A stretch of 64,000 nt of DNA. It comes from Ruegeria sp. AD91A (lineage in GTDB: Bacteria; Pseudomonadota; Alphaproteobacteria; Rhodobacterales; Rhodobacteraceae). Positions 18,406 to 26,858 of this stretch are shown here, in pieces. The notes below the pieces were generated by a model. The model was given only the letters and a program-made list of their open reading frames with translations. It had not been told where the DNA came from and did not search any database. Location of the stretch: NCBI RefSeq assembly GCF_003443535.1, contig NZ_CP031946.1:1488001-1552000 (forward strand), read 5' to 3'. The position numbers and the translations under genes were made by a program. Each line of letters starts with the position of its first letter. Within the stretch, counting starts at the first letter, position 1.

Positions 18406-20946
18406 TCAACCCCCAAGTCTGGAGGAAATTGCCAGTTGAGCGGCAGCCAGCCGAGCGACCGGAACCCGGAACGGAGAGCATGACACATAGTCGAACCCCA
18501 GATCGCGACAGATGGCGATTGATTCGGGGTTTCCGCCGTGTTCTCCGCAAACAGACAGGGTCACATCCGGTTTCGCAGCTCGTCCCCGCTCAGCTCCAAG
18601 CTTAAGCAGTTCCCCTACCCCATCCGGATCAAGAACGTGGAACGGATCTTCCCGAAACACTCCCTGCCGAACATACGCCGACATAAAGCGCCCAGCGTCG
18701 TCGCGGGACAGACCATAGGTCATCTGCGTCAGGTCATTTGTTCCGAAACTCATGAACGCGGTCTGCGGGGCAATCTCTTCTGCGCGCAGACAGGCGCGCG
18801 GGGTTTCGACCATCACACCCAGCCGATATTCAAACTCCTGCCCTCGTTCCGACGCTACCGCCGCCGCCACCGTATCAATGCGGGACTTGACCAGTTCGAC
18901 CTCTCGTTTAGCGGATACCAGCGGTATCATCACTTCGGGCACGACGGGGGCACCATTCTTTCTGGCATCCAGCGTGGCTTCAAAGATCGCGCGCGCTTGC
19001 ATGTCATAGATTTCAGGCACGGTCACACCCAGACGAACACCGCGCAGGCCCAGCATCGGATTGTATTCGGTCATCGCATCAACCCGACGCTCGACATCGG
19101 AAACCGGCAAATCCAGCGCCTCGGCCAATTCCCGTTGACCGCTGCGCGTGGTTGGCAGGAACTCGTGCAATGGAGGGTCGAACAGGCGAATGCAGACGGG
19201 CTGCCCTTCCATGATTCTGAACAGCTGAACAAAGTCCTCCCGCTGCATCGGAAGCAAACGTTCCAGCACAGCCGCCCTGCCCGACGACGTTTGTGCAAAA
19301 ATCATCTCGCGCATCACGATCAGGCGGCCGGGCTCAAAGAACATATGCTCTGTCCGGCACAAGCCGATCCCTTGCGCCTGAAAATTGCGCGCCGTTTGCG
19401 CATCGGCCGGTGTGTCGGCATTGGCGCGGATGTCAATATCACGCTCGGCATCGGCCCACGCCATCAATGTCTGAAAACAATCATCCAGCGCGGCTTCAAG
19501 CATGGCAGGCTGCCCCGCCAGCACCTGTCCAGAGCTGCCATCGATGGTCAGAACATCGCCAGTTTTGAAGACACGACCATCGGGCGCAGTCAGCATCTTC
19601 TGTTTTGTCTGGAACCGGATGTCAGAAGCGCCAACGATACAGGGCAGGCCAAGCCCACGACCAATCACGGCGGCATGGCTGGTCATCCCGCCTTTTTCAG
19701 TCAGAACCGCAACGGCAGCATGCATCCCGCGCACATCCTCGGGCGAGGTTTCGCGGCGAACCAAGACACAGGCCTCCCCGCGCGCGGCACTGGCCTGCGC
19801 TTCTGCAGATGTAAACACGATCTTTCCCGTTGAAGCGCCCGGGCTGGCACCGATGGCCGTCGTCAGCACATCACGCCGCGCTTCCGGATGGACCTGCCGG
19901 TGCAATAGTTCATTCAACGCGTGGGGGTCGACACGCATCACCGCCTCCTGCGGCGGTATGATCCCGTCTTCAGCCAGACGAACGGCAATTCGCATCGCCG
20001 CGCGCGAAGTTCTCTGAACCCGGACGCCATCCAGAATATGCACTTTGCCGTTTTGAATGACGAACTCGACCTGCATTTCTTCGCGCAGTTTTTTGCGCAT
20101 CAACGCGGCTTGTTCCTTCAACTCGGCAAACGCTTTGGGTGCGACTTCTTCAAGCGACGGTCCACGCGGGTCTTTTTCAAGAAATAGTGCTGCCACATCT
20201 TCGCCCAGCGCATCCCGGCCCTGGCTCTGGCTCAGGTAACGCCCTGTGATCTGCGGCATTCCGGTGGTGGAGTCGACCAGTTGAAGCACACCTGACCCGC
20301 ACTCACCTTGTCCGACCCCTGGGATCATCTCTTGAATGACAAGCCCAAGACCAGCATCTGCGGGGGCGCCTTTGGCCTGCCGCAACAGCCGTGCGGATGT
20401 CCCGTCCCATGCGCGGGCCATCGAGCGCAAAACCCCGATCAACTGCTCACCGCGGTCCTGCGGGAAGGCTTCGTCCGTTTCATCTTCGTATGCGCGCAAG
20501 GAATGGCGCAGACCTTCGCTGCCATCCATGTCGATGTCATCGAACACGTCCGCGTCTAGCCGCGCCACGTGGATCGCATAGCTTTGAACAAACCTGCGAT
20601 ACAGCGCTGCGGCGGCCTCTGCCCCCATGGTATCGGACAGGTCCACGTAGCGTGCATCATTCATACCAATATTCAGAACCGCACCGGGCCCACCCCAGTC
20701 GGGATCTTCGGAACTTGGTCGGACGCACAGCAATGTCGCCGGATCGAATTGCTCAAGGATCGCGTCAAGGTTCGGAACATCGCCTTCCGCAATCTGGTGG
20801 ACTGCATCAAACGACAACGCGACGGTCCGGGGCACCGGCAGGTCCAGTCGAACCAGTCGTTGCAGACATTTGGCCCGCCCGCCATGCGTATGAGCCGTGA
20901 CCGGAGCATCGGGTGTAATGAGCGTGGTATGCGGATTATTCTGCAC
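18406..20946 (-). CDS. PEP-utilising enzyme, pyruvate phosphate dikinase-like
   Basis: The 846-residue protein has the PPDK layout. An N-terminal ATP-grasp-like domain holds HGGRAKCLQRLVRLDLPVPR and CVRPSSEDPDWGG. The phosphohistidine swivel domain has GGMTSHAAVIGRGLGLPC (His424), and a C-terminal PEP/pyruvate barrel follows with YNPMLGLRGVRLG, FMSFGTNDLTQMTYG and VCGEHGGN (catalytic Cys near 807). The usual lysine of the GGKG motif is arginine here. GTG at 20946 with AGG upstream is the preferred start, since a longer frame would overlap glyS. It probably interconverts PEP and pyruvate, but true PPDK activity is unproven. Confidence 0.75.
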   Translation of the reverse strand: MQNNPHTTLITPDAPVTAHTHGGRAKCLQRLVRLDLPVPRTVALSFDAVHQIAEGDVPNLDAILEQFDPATLLCVRPSSEDPDWGGPGAVLNIGMNDARYVDLSDTMGAEAAAALYRRFVQSYAIHVARLDADVFDDIDMDGSEGLRHSLRAYEDETDEAFPQDRGEQLIGVLRSMARAWDGTSARLLRQAKGAPADAGLGLVIQEMIPGVGQGECGSGVLQLVDSTTGMPQITGRYLSQSQGRDALGEDVAALFLEKDPRGPSLEEVAPKAFAELKEQAALMRKKLREEMQVEFVIQNGKVHILDGVRVQRTSRAAMRIAVRLAEDGIIPPQEAVMRVDPHALNELLHRQVHPEARRDVLTTAIGASPGASTGKIVFTSAEAQASAARGEACVLVRRETSPEDVRGMHAAVAVLTEKGGMTSHAAVIGRGLGLPCIVGASDIRFQTKQKMLTAPDGRVFKTGDVLTIDGSSGQVLAGQPAMLEAALDDCFQTLMAWADAERDIDIRANADTPADAQTARNFQAQGIGLCRTEHMFFEPGRLIVMREMIFAQTSSGRAAVLERLLPMQREDFVQLFRIMEGQPVCIRLFDPPLHEFLPTTRSGQRELAEALDLPVSDVERRVDAMTEYNPMLGLRGVRLGVTVPEIYDMQARAIFEATLDARKNGAPVVPEVMIPLVSAKREVELVKSRIDTVAAAVASERGQEFEYRLGVMVETPRACLRAEEIAPQTAFMSFGTNDLTQMTYGLSRDDAGRFMSAYVRQGVFREDPFHVLDPDGVGELLKLGAERGRAAKPDVTLSVCGEHGGNPESIAICRDLGFDYVSCSPFRVPVARLAAAQLAISSRLGG

Positions 20947-21035
20947 TGCAGCACCTTTTGATTTGCGTGCAGCATAAGCGCTTGCGCCCTTCGTGCAAGG
21001 GCGTTGTGGGCACGCATCGCTGCGTACCCGAGGTT

Positions 21036-23255
21036 TTAGCCTTCGATCCGCGACAGATCGGCCACGCTGGAACAAACCTGCCGAATCTGACTGAGCAGGT
21101 TTAGCCGGTTGCGGCGGACAACGTCATTGTCGGTGTTGACCTGAACGTCCTCAAAAAACCCATCCACAGGTCCGCGCAGCGCAGCCATGGCGGCCACAGC
21201 GGCTGGGAAGTCTTCGGACTTCAGAGCCACATCGATCTGCGACTGAGCCCTATCCAAAGCCGCAAAAACCGCCTTCTCGCTGTCGGTCTCGGCGAATTTC
21301 ACATCTGCTCCGTAGGAGTATTCCACTCCGTCCTTTTCCTCGGCCTGGGTCAGGATGTTGTTGGCACGTTTGAACCCCTGCACGAGGTTTTCCCCATCCT
21401 CGGTCGCGATCACGGCATTCAGCGCGCGCGCTCGTTTGACCAGCAGATTGAGGTCGTCATTGCCATCCTTCGCGATACAGGCGTCGATGATGTCGTGGCG
21501 GATGCCCTCATCTCGGAGGAAGACCTTGAGCCGGTCGTGGAAGAAGGACAAAAGGTCATCGGACGTATCGGGAACCTTTTTCTCTAATCTCAGGAAGTCG
21601 CCGTTCGGCATCTTAGCCAGCTTTTCCTTGACCGCCTGGAAAGCCGCACCAAAGACGCCATGGTCCGCGATTTCACCCAACAACGCATTGATATCATCGG
21701 TCGCCAGCGCATCATTCGCGGCACTTTCTGCGCGCACCAGTTGGCTGTCAAAATATCGATCCAGCTTCAGACGCAGGTTGTTATTCAACACCAGGCGAAT
21801 AATACCCAACGCCGCTCGACGCAGCGCGAACGGGTCTTTCGACCCGGTAGGTTTCTCATCAATCGCCCAGAACCCGGTCAGCGTATCCAGCTTGTCCGCC
21901 AGTGCCACGGTCACCGACAGCGGTGCGGTTGGCACGTCATCCGATGGGCCCAGCGGTGAATAGTGTTCCTGCGCCACAGCAGCCACGGCAGCGTCTTCGC
22001 CTGCCGCTTCGACATAGTAACGCCCCATGAGCCCCTGAAGTTCGGGGAATTCATAGACCATCTCGGAACTCAGATCGGCCTTGGCCAGACGCGCGGCTTT
22101 CTCGGCCTGATCCGGGTCGGCACCCGTCACCGGCGCGAGTTCACGAGCCAGCGCCGCGATGCGATCAATCCGTTGGGCCTGGGTGCCCAGCTTGTTGTGG
22201 AAGGTCACATTCTCCAGCGCACGGGTCCATTGGGTGATGTCCGACTTGGCAATGCGCAGGTCGTTCTCCCAGAAGAACTTGGCATCGGCCAGACGTGCCG
22301 ACAGCACCTTTTGGTTCCCCGCCAGTATGGTCGCGCCATTGTCAGCGGTTTCGCGGTTGGCGACGGTGATGAACCGTTCGATCCGACCTGTCTTGGGGTT
22401 GCGCACCGAGAAGAATTTCTGGTGCTCTTTCATCGAGGTCTGCAACACTTCGGGCGGAAGTTCCAGAAACTCGTCATCGATCTGGCCCATCAAAACCACG
22501 GGCCATTCGACCAGACCGGCCACTTCTGCCAACAGTCCCTTGTCTTCTACAATTTCCAGACCGGCGGCAAAAGCCATGTTCTGCGCATCATTCCAGATGT
22601 GCTCGGCGCGTTCATCCGGTGACAGAATCACGAATGCGCGTTTCAGCTTGGCGGCATAGTCCTCGAAAGACGTAACCGGGAACCGGTTGGGGGCCATGAA
22701 ACGATGACCGGCTGTGGTGTCACCGGAACGGATGCCATCGACCTCCATCGGAACGACCTGCGCCCCGGCGTCATCGGTCAGGATGCACAGAATGGAATGC
22801 AACGGACGGACCCACCGCAGACTGCCACTGCCCCAACGCATGGATTTGGGCCATGGGAAATTGCGAATGGTGGCCTCCAGCACTTCGGCAATGATCTCGG
22901 CGGCCGGACGACCCGCCTTCTCGATGGTGGCGAAATAAACGGTGCCCTTGGGCGTCTCGCGCTCTTCCAGTTGGTCGCGGGTCATGCCCGCGCCCCGCAG
23001 GAAACCCTCAATCGCTTTGTCCGGCGCGCCGACCTTGGGTCCTTTGCGCTCTTCCCGGATTGTCGGGCTTTGCGCCAGCAGACCTTCCACCGCCAATGTC
23101 AGACGGCGGGGTGTCGTCAGGGTGGCAGCGCTTGAATAAGTCAAGCCAGCCTCGACCAGACCATCAGCAATCCGCTTTTTCAGATCCTCACCTGCTCGCG
23201 CTTGCATCCGCGCAGGAATCTCTTCGGAAAACAGTTCGATCAGCAAGTCGGGCAT
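21036..23255 (-). CDS. glyS: Glycyl-tRNA synthetase beta subunit
   Basis: The 739-residue beta subunit of the tetrameric bacterial glycyl-tRNA synthetase begins MPDLLIELFSEEIPARMQ, an almost invariant start. It shows TTAGHRFMAPNRFPV, the HD-like segment AARLAKADLSSEMVYEFPELQG, and VALADKLDTLTGFWAIDEKPTGSKDPF split around the typical GSKDPFALRR turn. A C-terminal anticodon-binding DALR-like helix bundle follows. It pairs with glyQ at 25,723. Normally glyQ and glyS lie close together; here gltS, a DUF6446-like gene and marC lie between them. Confidence 0.97.
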   Translation of the reverse strand: MPDLLIELFSEEIPARMQARAGEDLKKRIADGLVEAGLTYSSAATLTTPRRLTLAVEGLLAQSPTIREERKGPKVGAPDKAIEGFLRGAGMTRDQLEERETPKGTVYFATIEKAGRPAAEIIAEVLEATIRNFPWPKSMRWGSGSLRWVRPLHSILCILTDDAGAQVVPMEVDGIRSGDTTAGHRFMAPNRFPVTSFEDYAAKLKRAFVILSPDERAEHIWNDAQNMAFAAGLEIVEDKGLLAEVAGLVEWPVVLMGQIDDEFLELPPEVLQTSMKEHQKFFSVRNPKTGRIERFITVANRETADNGATILAGNQKVLSARLADAKFFWENDLRIAKSDITQWTRALENVTFHNKLGTQAQRIDRIAALARELAPVTGADPDQAEKAARLAKADLSSEMVYEFPELQGLMGRYYVEAAGEDAAVAAVAQEHYSPLGPSDDVPTAPLSVTVALADKLDTLTGFWAIDEKPTGSKDPFALRRAALGIIRLVLNNNLRLKLDRYFDSQLVRAESAANDALATDDINALLGEIADHGVFGAAFQAVKEKLAKMPNGDFLRLEKKVPDTSDDLLSFFHDRLKVFLRDEGIRHDIIDACIAKDGNDDLNLLVKRARALNAVIATEDGENLVQGFKRANNILTQAEEKDGVEYSYGADVKFAETDSEKAVFAALDRAQSQIDVALKSEDFPAAVAAMAALRGPVDGFFEDVQVNTDNDVVRRNRLNLLSQIRQVCSSVADLSRIEG

Positions 23256-23264
23256 TGTCGGTCC

Positions 23265-24473
23265 TTAGAAATTTACGATCGTCTGAATGACGATGGCATT
23301 TGCGATATCCACAAAGAAGGCGGATACAAGGGGCAGCACGATAAAGGCAATAGGCGAAGGCCCATATCGCTTGGTTACCGCGGTCATATTTGCAATCGCC
23401 GTGGGTGTGGCGCCCAAGGCAAATCCCCCGAAGCCCGCTGCCAGCACCGCCCCCCGATAGTTCGAGCCCATCAAGGGAAACAGAACCCAAATCACGAAAA
23501 CGACCGTGAACAGAGTTTGCGCCGACATGATCACGGCAATTGCCATGCCCAATTCCGCGATGGTCCACAACTGCAGGCTCATCAATGACATTGCCAGAAA
23601 AGCACCAAGAGCGAATTCAGACAGCAATGCCAGTGACGGTGTACGCGCAACCGGCGGCGCCGACGGAGCGATGGCCGCTCGGACATTGGAGATCACGATG
23701 CCCATGATCAGACAGGGCACAAACAGCGGCAGTTTCAGCCCCGCTGCCGAAATCGCCTCGCCCAGCGCATAGCCCAGAATAATCGCAAGGTTCAGATGCA
23801 GCAGCACGCGCATAATGGTCATGTGGTCAATATCGGTGGCCACGGTCGTTTCTTCCGGCAGTCCGACCGTATGTTCTTCGTCAGGGCGGTCCGGCGACAG
23901 GCCTCGTGTTTCCACCAGAAGACGGGCGATGGGGCCACCCACCAGCGCTGCAAGCACCAGACCAAGCGTTGCCACAGCAACGCCAAGTTCGGTTGCACCG
24001 TCCAGACCCGTTGCGCCGGCCACTTCGGGTGCCCATGCGATTGCGGTTCCGTGTCCACCAATCAATGCGGCCGAACCGAACAGAACGCCAGCTTGCACCG
24101 GATAGCCAAACAAGGAAGCCCCCGCCGCGCCTATAACGTTCTGCGCAACGATCGTAACAAGCGTCAAAATCAGCAGGATCACCAGAGGCTTACCACCGGC
24201 AATCAAGTCAGAAAGCCGCGCGTTCAATCCGATTCCGGCAAAGAACAGAACCAGCAGAGCGTCCCTGGTCTGCAACTCGAATGACAGCTCAACATTGGCA
24301 ACGAGATAGAGAAGCAAGACCACGAGCGAGGCCAAAAGGCCGCCTGTGACCGGTTCAGGAATGTTGAACTGTCTTAGAACCGCGACTTTGCTGTTAATCC
24401 GGGCACCTAACAAATACACCGCAAATCCCAGAGTTGCAGTAATGAAGTCCGGGATCAAAACGGCGTCGGCCAT
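23265..24473 (-). CDS. gltS: Sodium/glutamate symporter
   Basis: The 402-residue protein has about ten membrane segments and the GltS signatures GGHGTAIAWAP (about 139-149) and GFGGFALGATPTAIANMTA, the two glycine-rich re-entrant loops of this family. It takes up glutamate with sodium across the inner membrane. The start lies eight bases after the stop of the DUF6446-like gene and the end is nine bases before glyS, so all three are likely one transcript. A glutamate porter inside a glycyl-tRNA synthetase cluster is not usual. Confidence 0.92.
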   Translation of the reverse strand: MADAVLIPDFITATLGFAVYLLGARINSKVAVLRQFNIPEPVTGGLLASLVVLLLYLVANVELSFELQTRDALLVLFFAGIGLNARLSDLIAGGKPLVILLILTLVTIVAQNVIGAAGASLFGYPVQAGVLFGSAALIGGHGTAIAWAPEVAGATGLDGATELGVAVATLGLVLAALVGGPIARLLVETRGLSPDRPDEEHTVGLPEETTVATDIDHMTIMRVLLHLNLAIILGYALGEAISAAGLKLPLFVPCLIMGIVISNVRAAIAPSAPPVARTPSLALLSEFALGAFLAMSLMSLQLWTIAELGMAIAVIMSAQTLFTVVFVIWVLFPLMGSNYRGAVLAAGFGGFALGATPTAIANMTAVTKRYGPSPIAFIVLPLVSAFFVDIANAIVIQTIVNF

Positions 24474-24481
24474 GGTTTTCC

Positions 24482-25003
24482 TCAGTTATCAGGCTGTTTT
24501 GGGCACTCCTCACCCACTACCGTACCGTCATAGGCTTTTTCACCGCAATTGTTCAACGCGTGCCAGACATACCCCTTGCCGTCCTTGGCAACCGCCACAA
24601 TTCGGTCGACGCCGAAATGGATGTTTTTCACACCCAAGAACGCCTGAGCCTGACCTGATTTCAGCGCATCGCCTAGCGACACGGCGTCGTAACAGTCAAA
24701 CCAACCCGGCGCGGTCAATGGTTCGGGGTTTTCGACAGGAATAAATCCGGCCATCTGATCCGGTTTTAGATCCGTTTCAAAACAGCCGCGGTAGCGGATC
24801 GGAGAACTGTCTGCGTCGATCGCCTGAAACTCTGAATAGGGGATCGGGACCGGCGTATCGCCTTCTTCCGTCATCAGGACCACGTCCTGACCGGGTTGCG
24901 CTTCGACCTCATAGTAGAAACCGTAGATCTGCAAATAATACATTCCGGCCCCGGCGACCAGGGCCGACAGCAACAGGACAATTGACAGCAGTTTTCCCGT
25001 CAT
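24482..25003 (-). CDS. DUF6446-like membrane-anchored protein
   Basis: The 173-residue protein starts MTGKLLSIVLLLSALVAGAG, a single N-terminal membrane anchor, and continues with a soluble periplasmic domain containing two cysteine pairs (GCFETD, WFDCYDA, LNNCGEKAYD, EECPKQ). This is the layout of a small protein I know beside glyS in Rhodobacterales, classed as DUF6446. Its function is unknown. It heads a same-strand run with gltS, glyS and the PEP enzyme, and is divergent from marC. Confidence 0.7.
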   Translation of the reverse strand: MTGKLLSIVLLLSALVAGAGMYYLQIYGFYYEVEAQPGQDVVLMTEEGDTPVPIPYSEFQAIDADSSPIRYRGCFETDLKPDQMAGFIPVENPEPLTAPGWFDCYDAVSLGDALKSGQAQAFLGVKNIHFGVDRIVAVAKDGKGYVWHALNNCGEKAYDGTVVGEECPKQPDN

Positions 25004-25081
25004 CTCTTAAACCGCCTCTTTCAAGTTCTTGTAAAATAGGACAGGTTTCATCCGGGTACAGGCATTAATGAGGTCAACACC

Positions 25082-25714
25082 ATGGATTCCACGCTTGCTG
25101 TCGGTTTTTTCGGCGCATTGTTTGCGATCATGAACCCGGTTACCAACCTGCCGGTGTTTCTGAGCGTCACTCAGGACCTGCCTGCCGCCGACCAGCGCAA
25201 GATTGCGGTGAAGACGGTGATCTATTGCCTGATCCTTGGTGGTGCCTTTGCGCTGGTTGGAAGTCAAGCACTTGGCCTTTTTGGCATCAGCGTCAATCAC
25301 CTGCGCGTCGCCGGAGGCCTGGTCGTCATGATGATCGGCCTCAACATGCTGAACGGAAACGAAAGCACCTCTCACCACGGAACGAAGGGAGAGAAGGAGG
25401 CTTACCCCGAACCAGACACTGTGGCCTTTTACCCGCTGGCCTTTCCTATCCTGGTGGGCCCCGGCACGATAACCACCCTGATCCTGTATGCACATCAGGT
25501 CAAAACTCCGGTCGAAGCCTTTGTTTATGCAGGAGTATTCCTCACCATAGTTGGCCTGCTTCTGATCACGTTCTGGAACGCCGCGTGGCTGGCTGAACGA
25601 TTGTCCAGCAACGCGCGCGTGATCATGAGCCGCTTCATGGGCATGATCCTTGCCGCCATTGCCGTCAGCATGATCGCAGACGGACTCAAAGCACTTTTGC
25701 CCGGACTGGCCTGA
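25082..25714 (+). CDS. MarC family (UPF0056) membrane protein
   Basis: The 210-residue protein has six hydrophobic segments and the MarC signatures FFGALFAIMNPVTNLPVFL at the N-terminus and AFPILVGPGTITTLILY in the middle. MarC proteins are inner-membrane proteins once linked to multiple antibiotic resistance; a transport role is suspected but unproven. It lies on the plus strand between glyQ and the DUF6446-like gene, splitting a cluster that otherwise runs on the minus strand. It converges with glyQ. Confidence 0.9.
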   Translation: MDSTLAVGFFGALFAIMNPVTNLPVFLSVTQDLPAADQRKIAVKTVIYCLILGGAFALVGSQALGLFGISVNHLRVAGGLVVMMIGLNMLNGNESTSHHGTKGEKEAYPEPDTVAFYPLAFPILVGPGTITTLILYAHQVKTPVEAFVYAGVFLTIVGLLLITFWNAAWLAERLSSNARVIMSRFMGMILAAIAVSMIADGLKALLPGLA

Positions 25715-25722
25715 TTGCCTCA

Positions 25723-26652
25723 TCAGGCCTGAAACCCGGCGGCCTCGGTCTGCACGAATGCATCCGCACATTGTTTGGCCAGCGCCCGAACTCGCCCGAT
25801 ATAGGCCTGCCGTTCTGTCACTGAGATTACCCCGCGCGCGTCCAGCAGGTTGAAGATGTGACTCGCCTTGATGCATTGATCATAGGCGGGATGCGCCATG
25901 ATGATGCGTTTGCCAGTCTTGGGGTCCACATCCTCCTGCGCCAGAATGGCGGCGCACTCGACTTCGGCCTCTTCGAAGTGGCGCAGCAGGACCTCGGTGT
26001 TCGCGACATCGAAGTTCCAGCGGGCGTATTCCTCTTCGGTCTGCTTGAAGATATCGCCGTATGTTAAAGGGCTGGGCGACTGGGGATCGTTGAACGGCAT
26101 GTCCATCACGTGATCAATGCCCAGAACATACATGGCCAGACGCTCAAGCCCATAGGTCAGTTCGCCTGACACCGGTGCGCAGTCATGCCCGCCGACCTGT
26201 TGAAAATAGGTGAACTGGCTTACTTCCATTCCGTCACACCAGACTTCCCAGCCCAGGCCCCACGCGCCGAGTGTTGGGCTTTCCCAGTCATCTTCGACGA
26301 ACCGGATGTCATGCAGATCCATATCGATACCGATGGCTTGCAGGCTCCCCAGATACAGTTCCTGCAGATCCGGTGGGCTGGGTTTGATCAGCACCTGATA
26401 CTGATAGTAGTGCTGCAACCGGTTCGGGTTCTCACCGTAACGCCCATCCGTCGGGCGGCGCGACGGTTGAACGTAAGCCGCGGCCCAAGCCTTGGATCCC
26501 AGCGCGCGCAGGGTCGTCGCGGGATGGAACGTTCCGGCCCCAACCTCCATGTCATAGGGCTGCAGAATCGCACAGCCTTTTGACGCCCAATAGGTCTGAA
26601 GCCGCAGGATGATCTCCTGAAATGAACGCGGTGCGCTGGTCGGTTCGGTCAT
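25723..26652 (-). CDS. glyQ: Glycyl-tRNA synthetase alpha subunit
   Basis: The 309-residue alpha subunit holds the class-II catalytic core: [20 protein letters not shown] at the start, then [37 protein letters not shown] around motif 2 and [12 protein letters not shown] near motif 3. It charges tRNA-Gly together with the beta subunit. It is transcribed divergently from the SPOR-domain gene and ends nine bases before the convergent marC stop. Confidence 0.97.
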   Translation of the reverse strand: MTEPTSAPRSFQEIILRLQTYWASKGCAILQPYDMEVGAGTFHPATTLRALGSKAWAAAYVQPSRRPTDGRYGENPNRLQHYYQYQVLIKPSPPDLQELYLGSLQAIGIDMDLHDIRFVEDDWESPTLGAWGLGWEVWCDGMEVSQFTYFQQVGGHDCAPVSGELTYGLERLAMYVLGIDHVMDMPFNDPQSPSPLTYGDIFKQTEEEYARWNFDVANTEVLLRHFEEAEVECAAILAQEDVDPKTGKRIIMAHPAYDQCIKASHIFNLLDARGVISVTERQAYIGRVRALAKQCADAFVQTEAAGFQA

Positions 26653-26858
26653 GACATTCCCTCTGGGCGCCTTTACGCCCGGTTCCGGTCGGTTTTGCCC
26701 TACCTATGCAAGGGGCCAAGGGGCGTCAACGGGGCTTGGGGCCAAGCCTGTATCTGCAGGGCCACACAGCAAATTCCCCGCATTCATGGCATGGCGTTTC
26801 GCAAGTGAATTCGCGTATTCTGTGCCAAAGCACGAACACTGCATAAAACGGGCAGACT

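Noticed and set aside
18538..19833. 431-codon open frame opposite the PEP-utilising enzyme
   Set aside because: It is a shadow of the conserved gene on the other strand with no recognisable motif.
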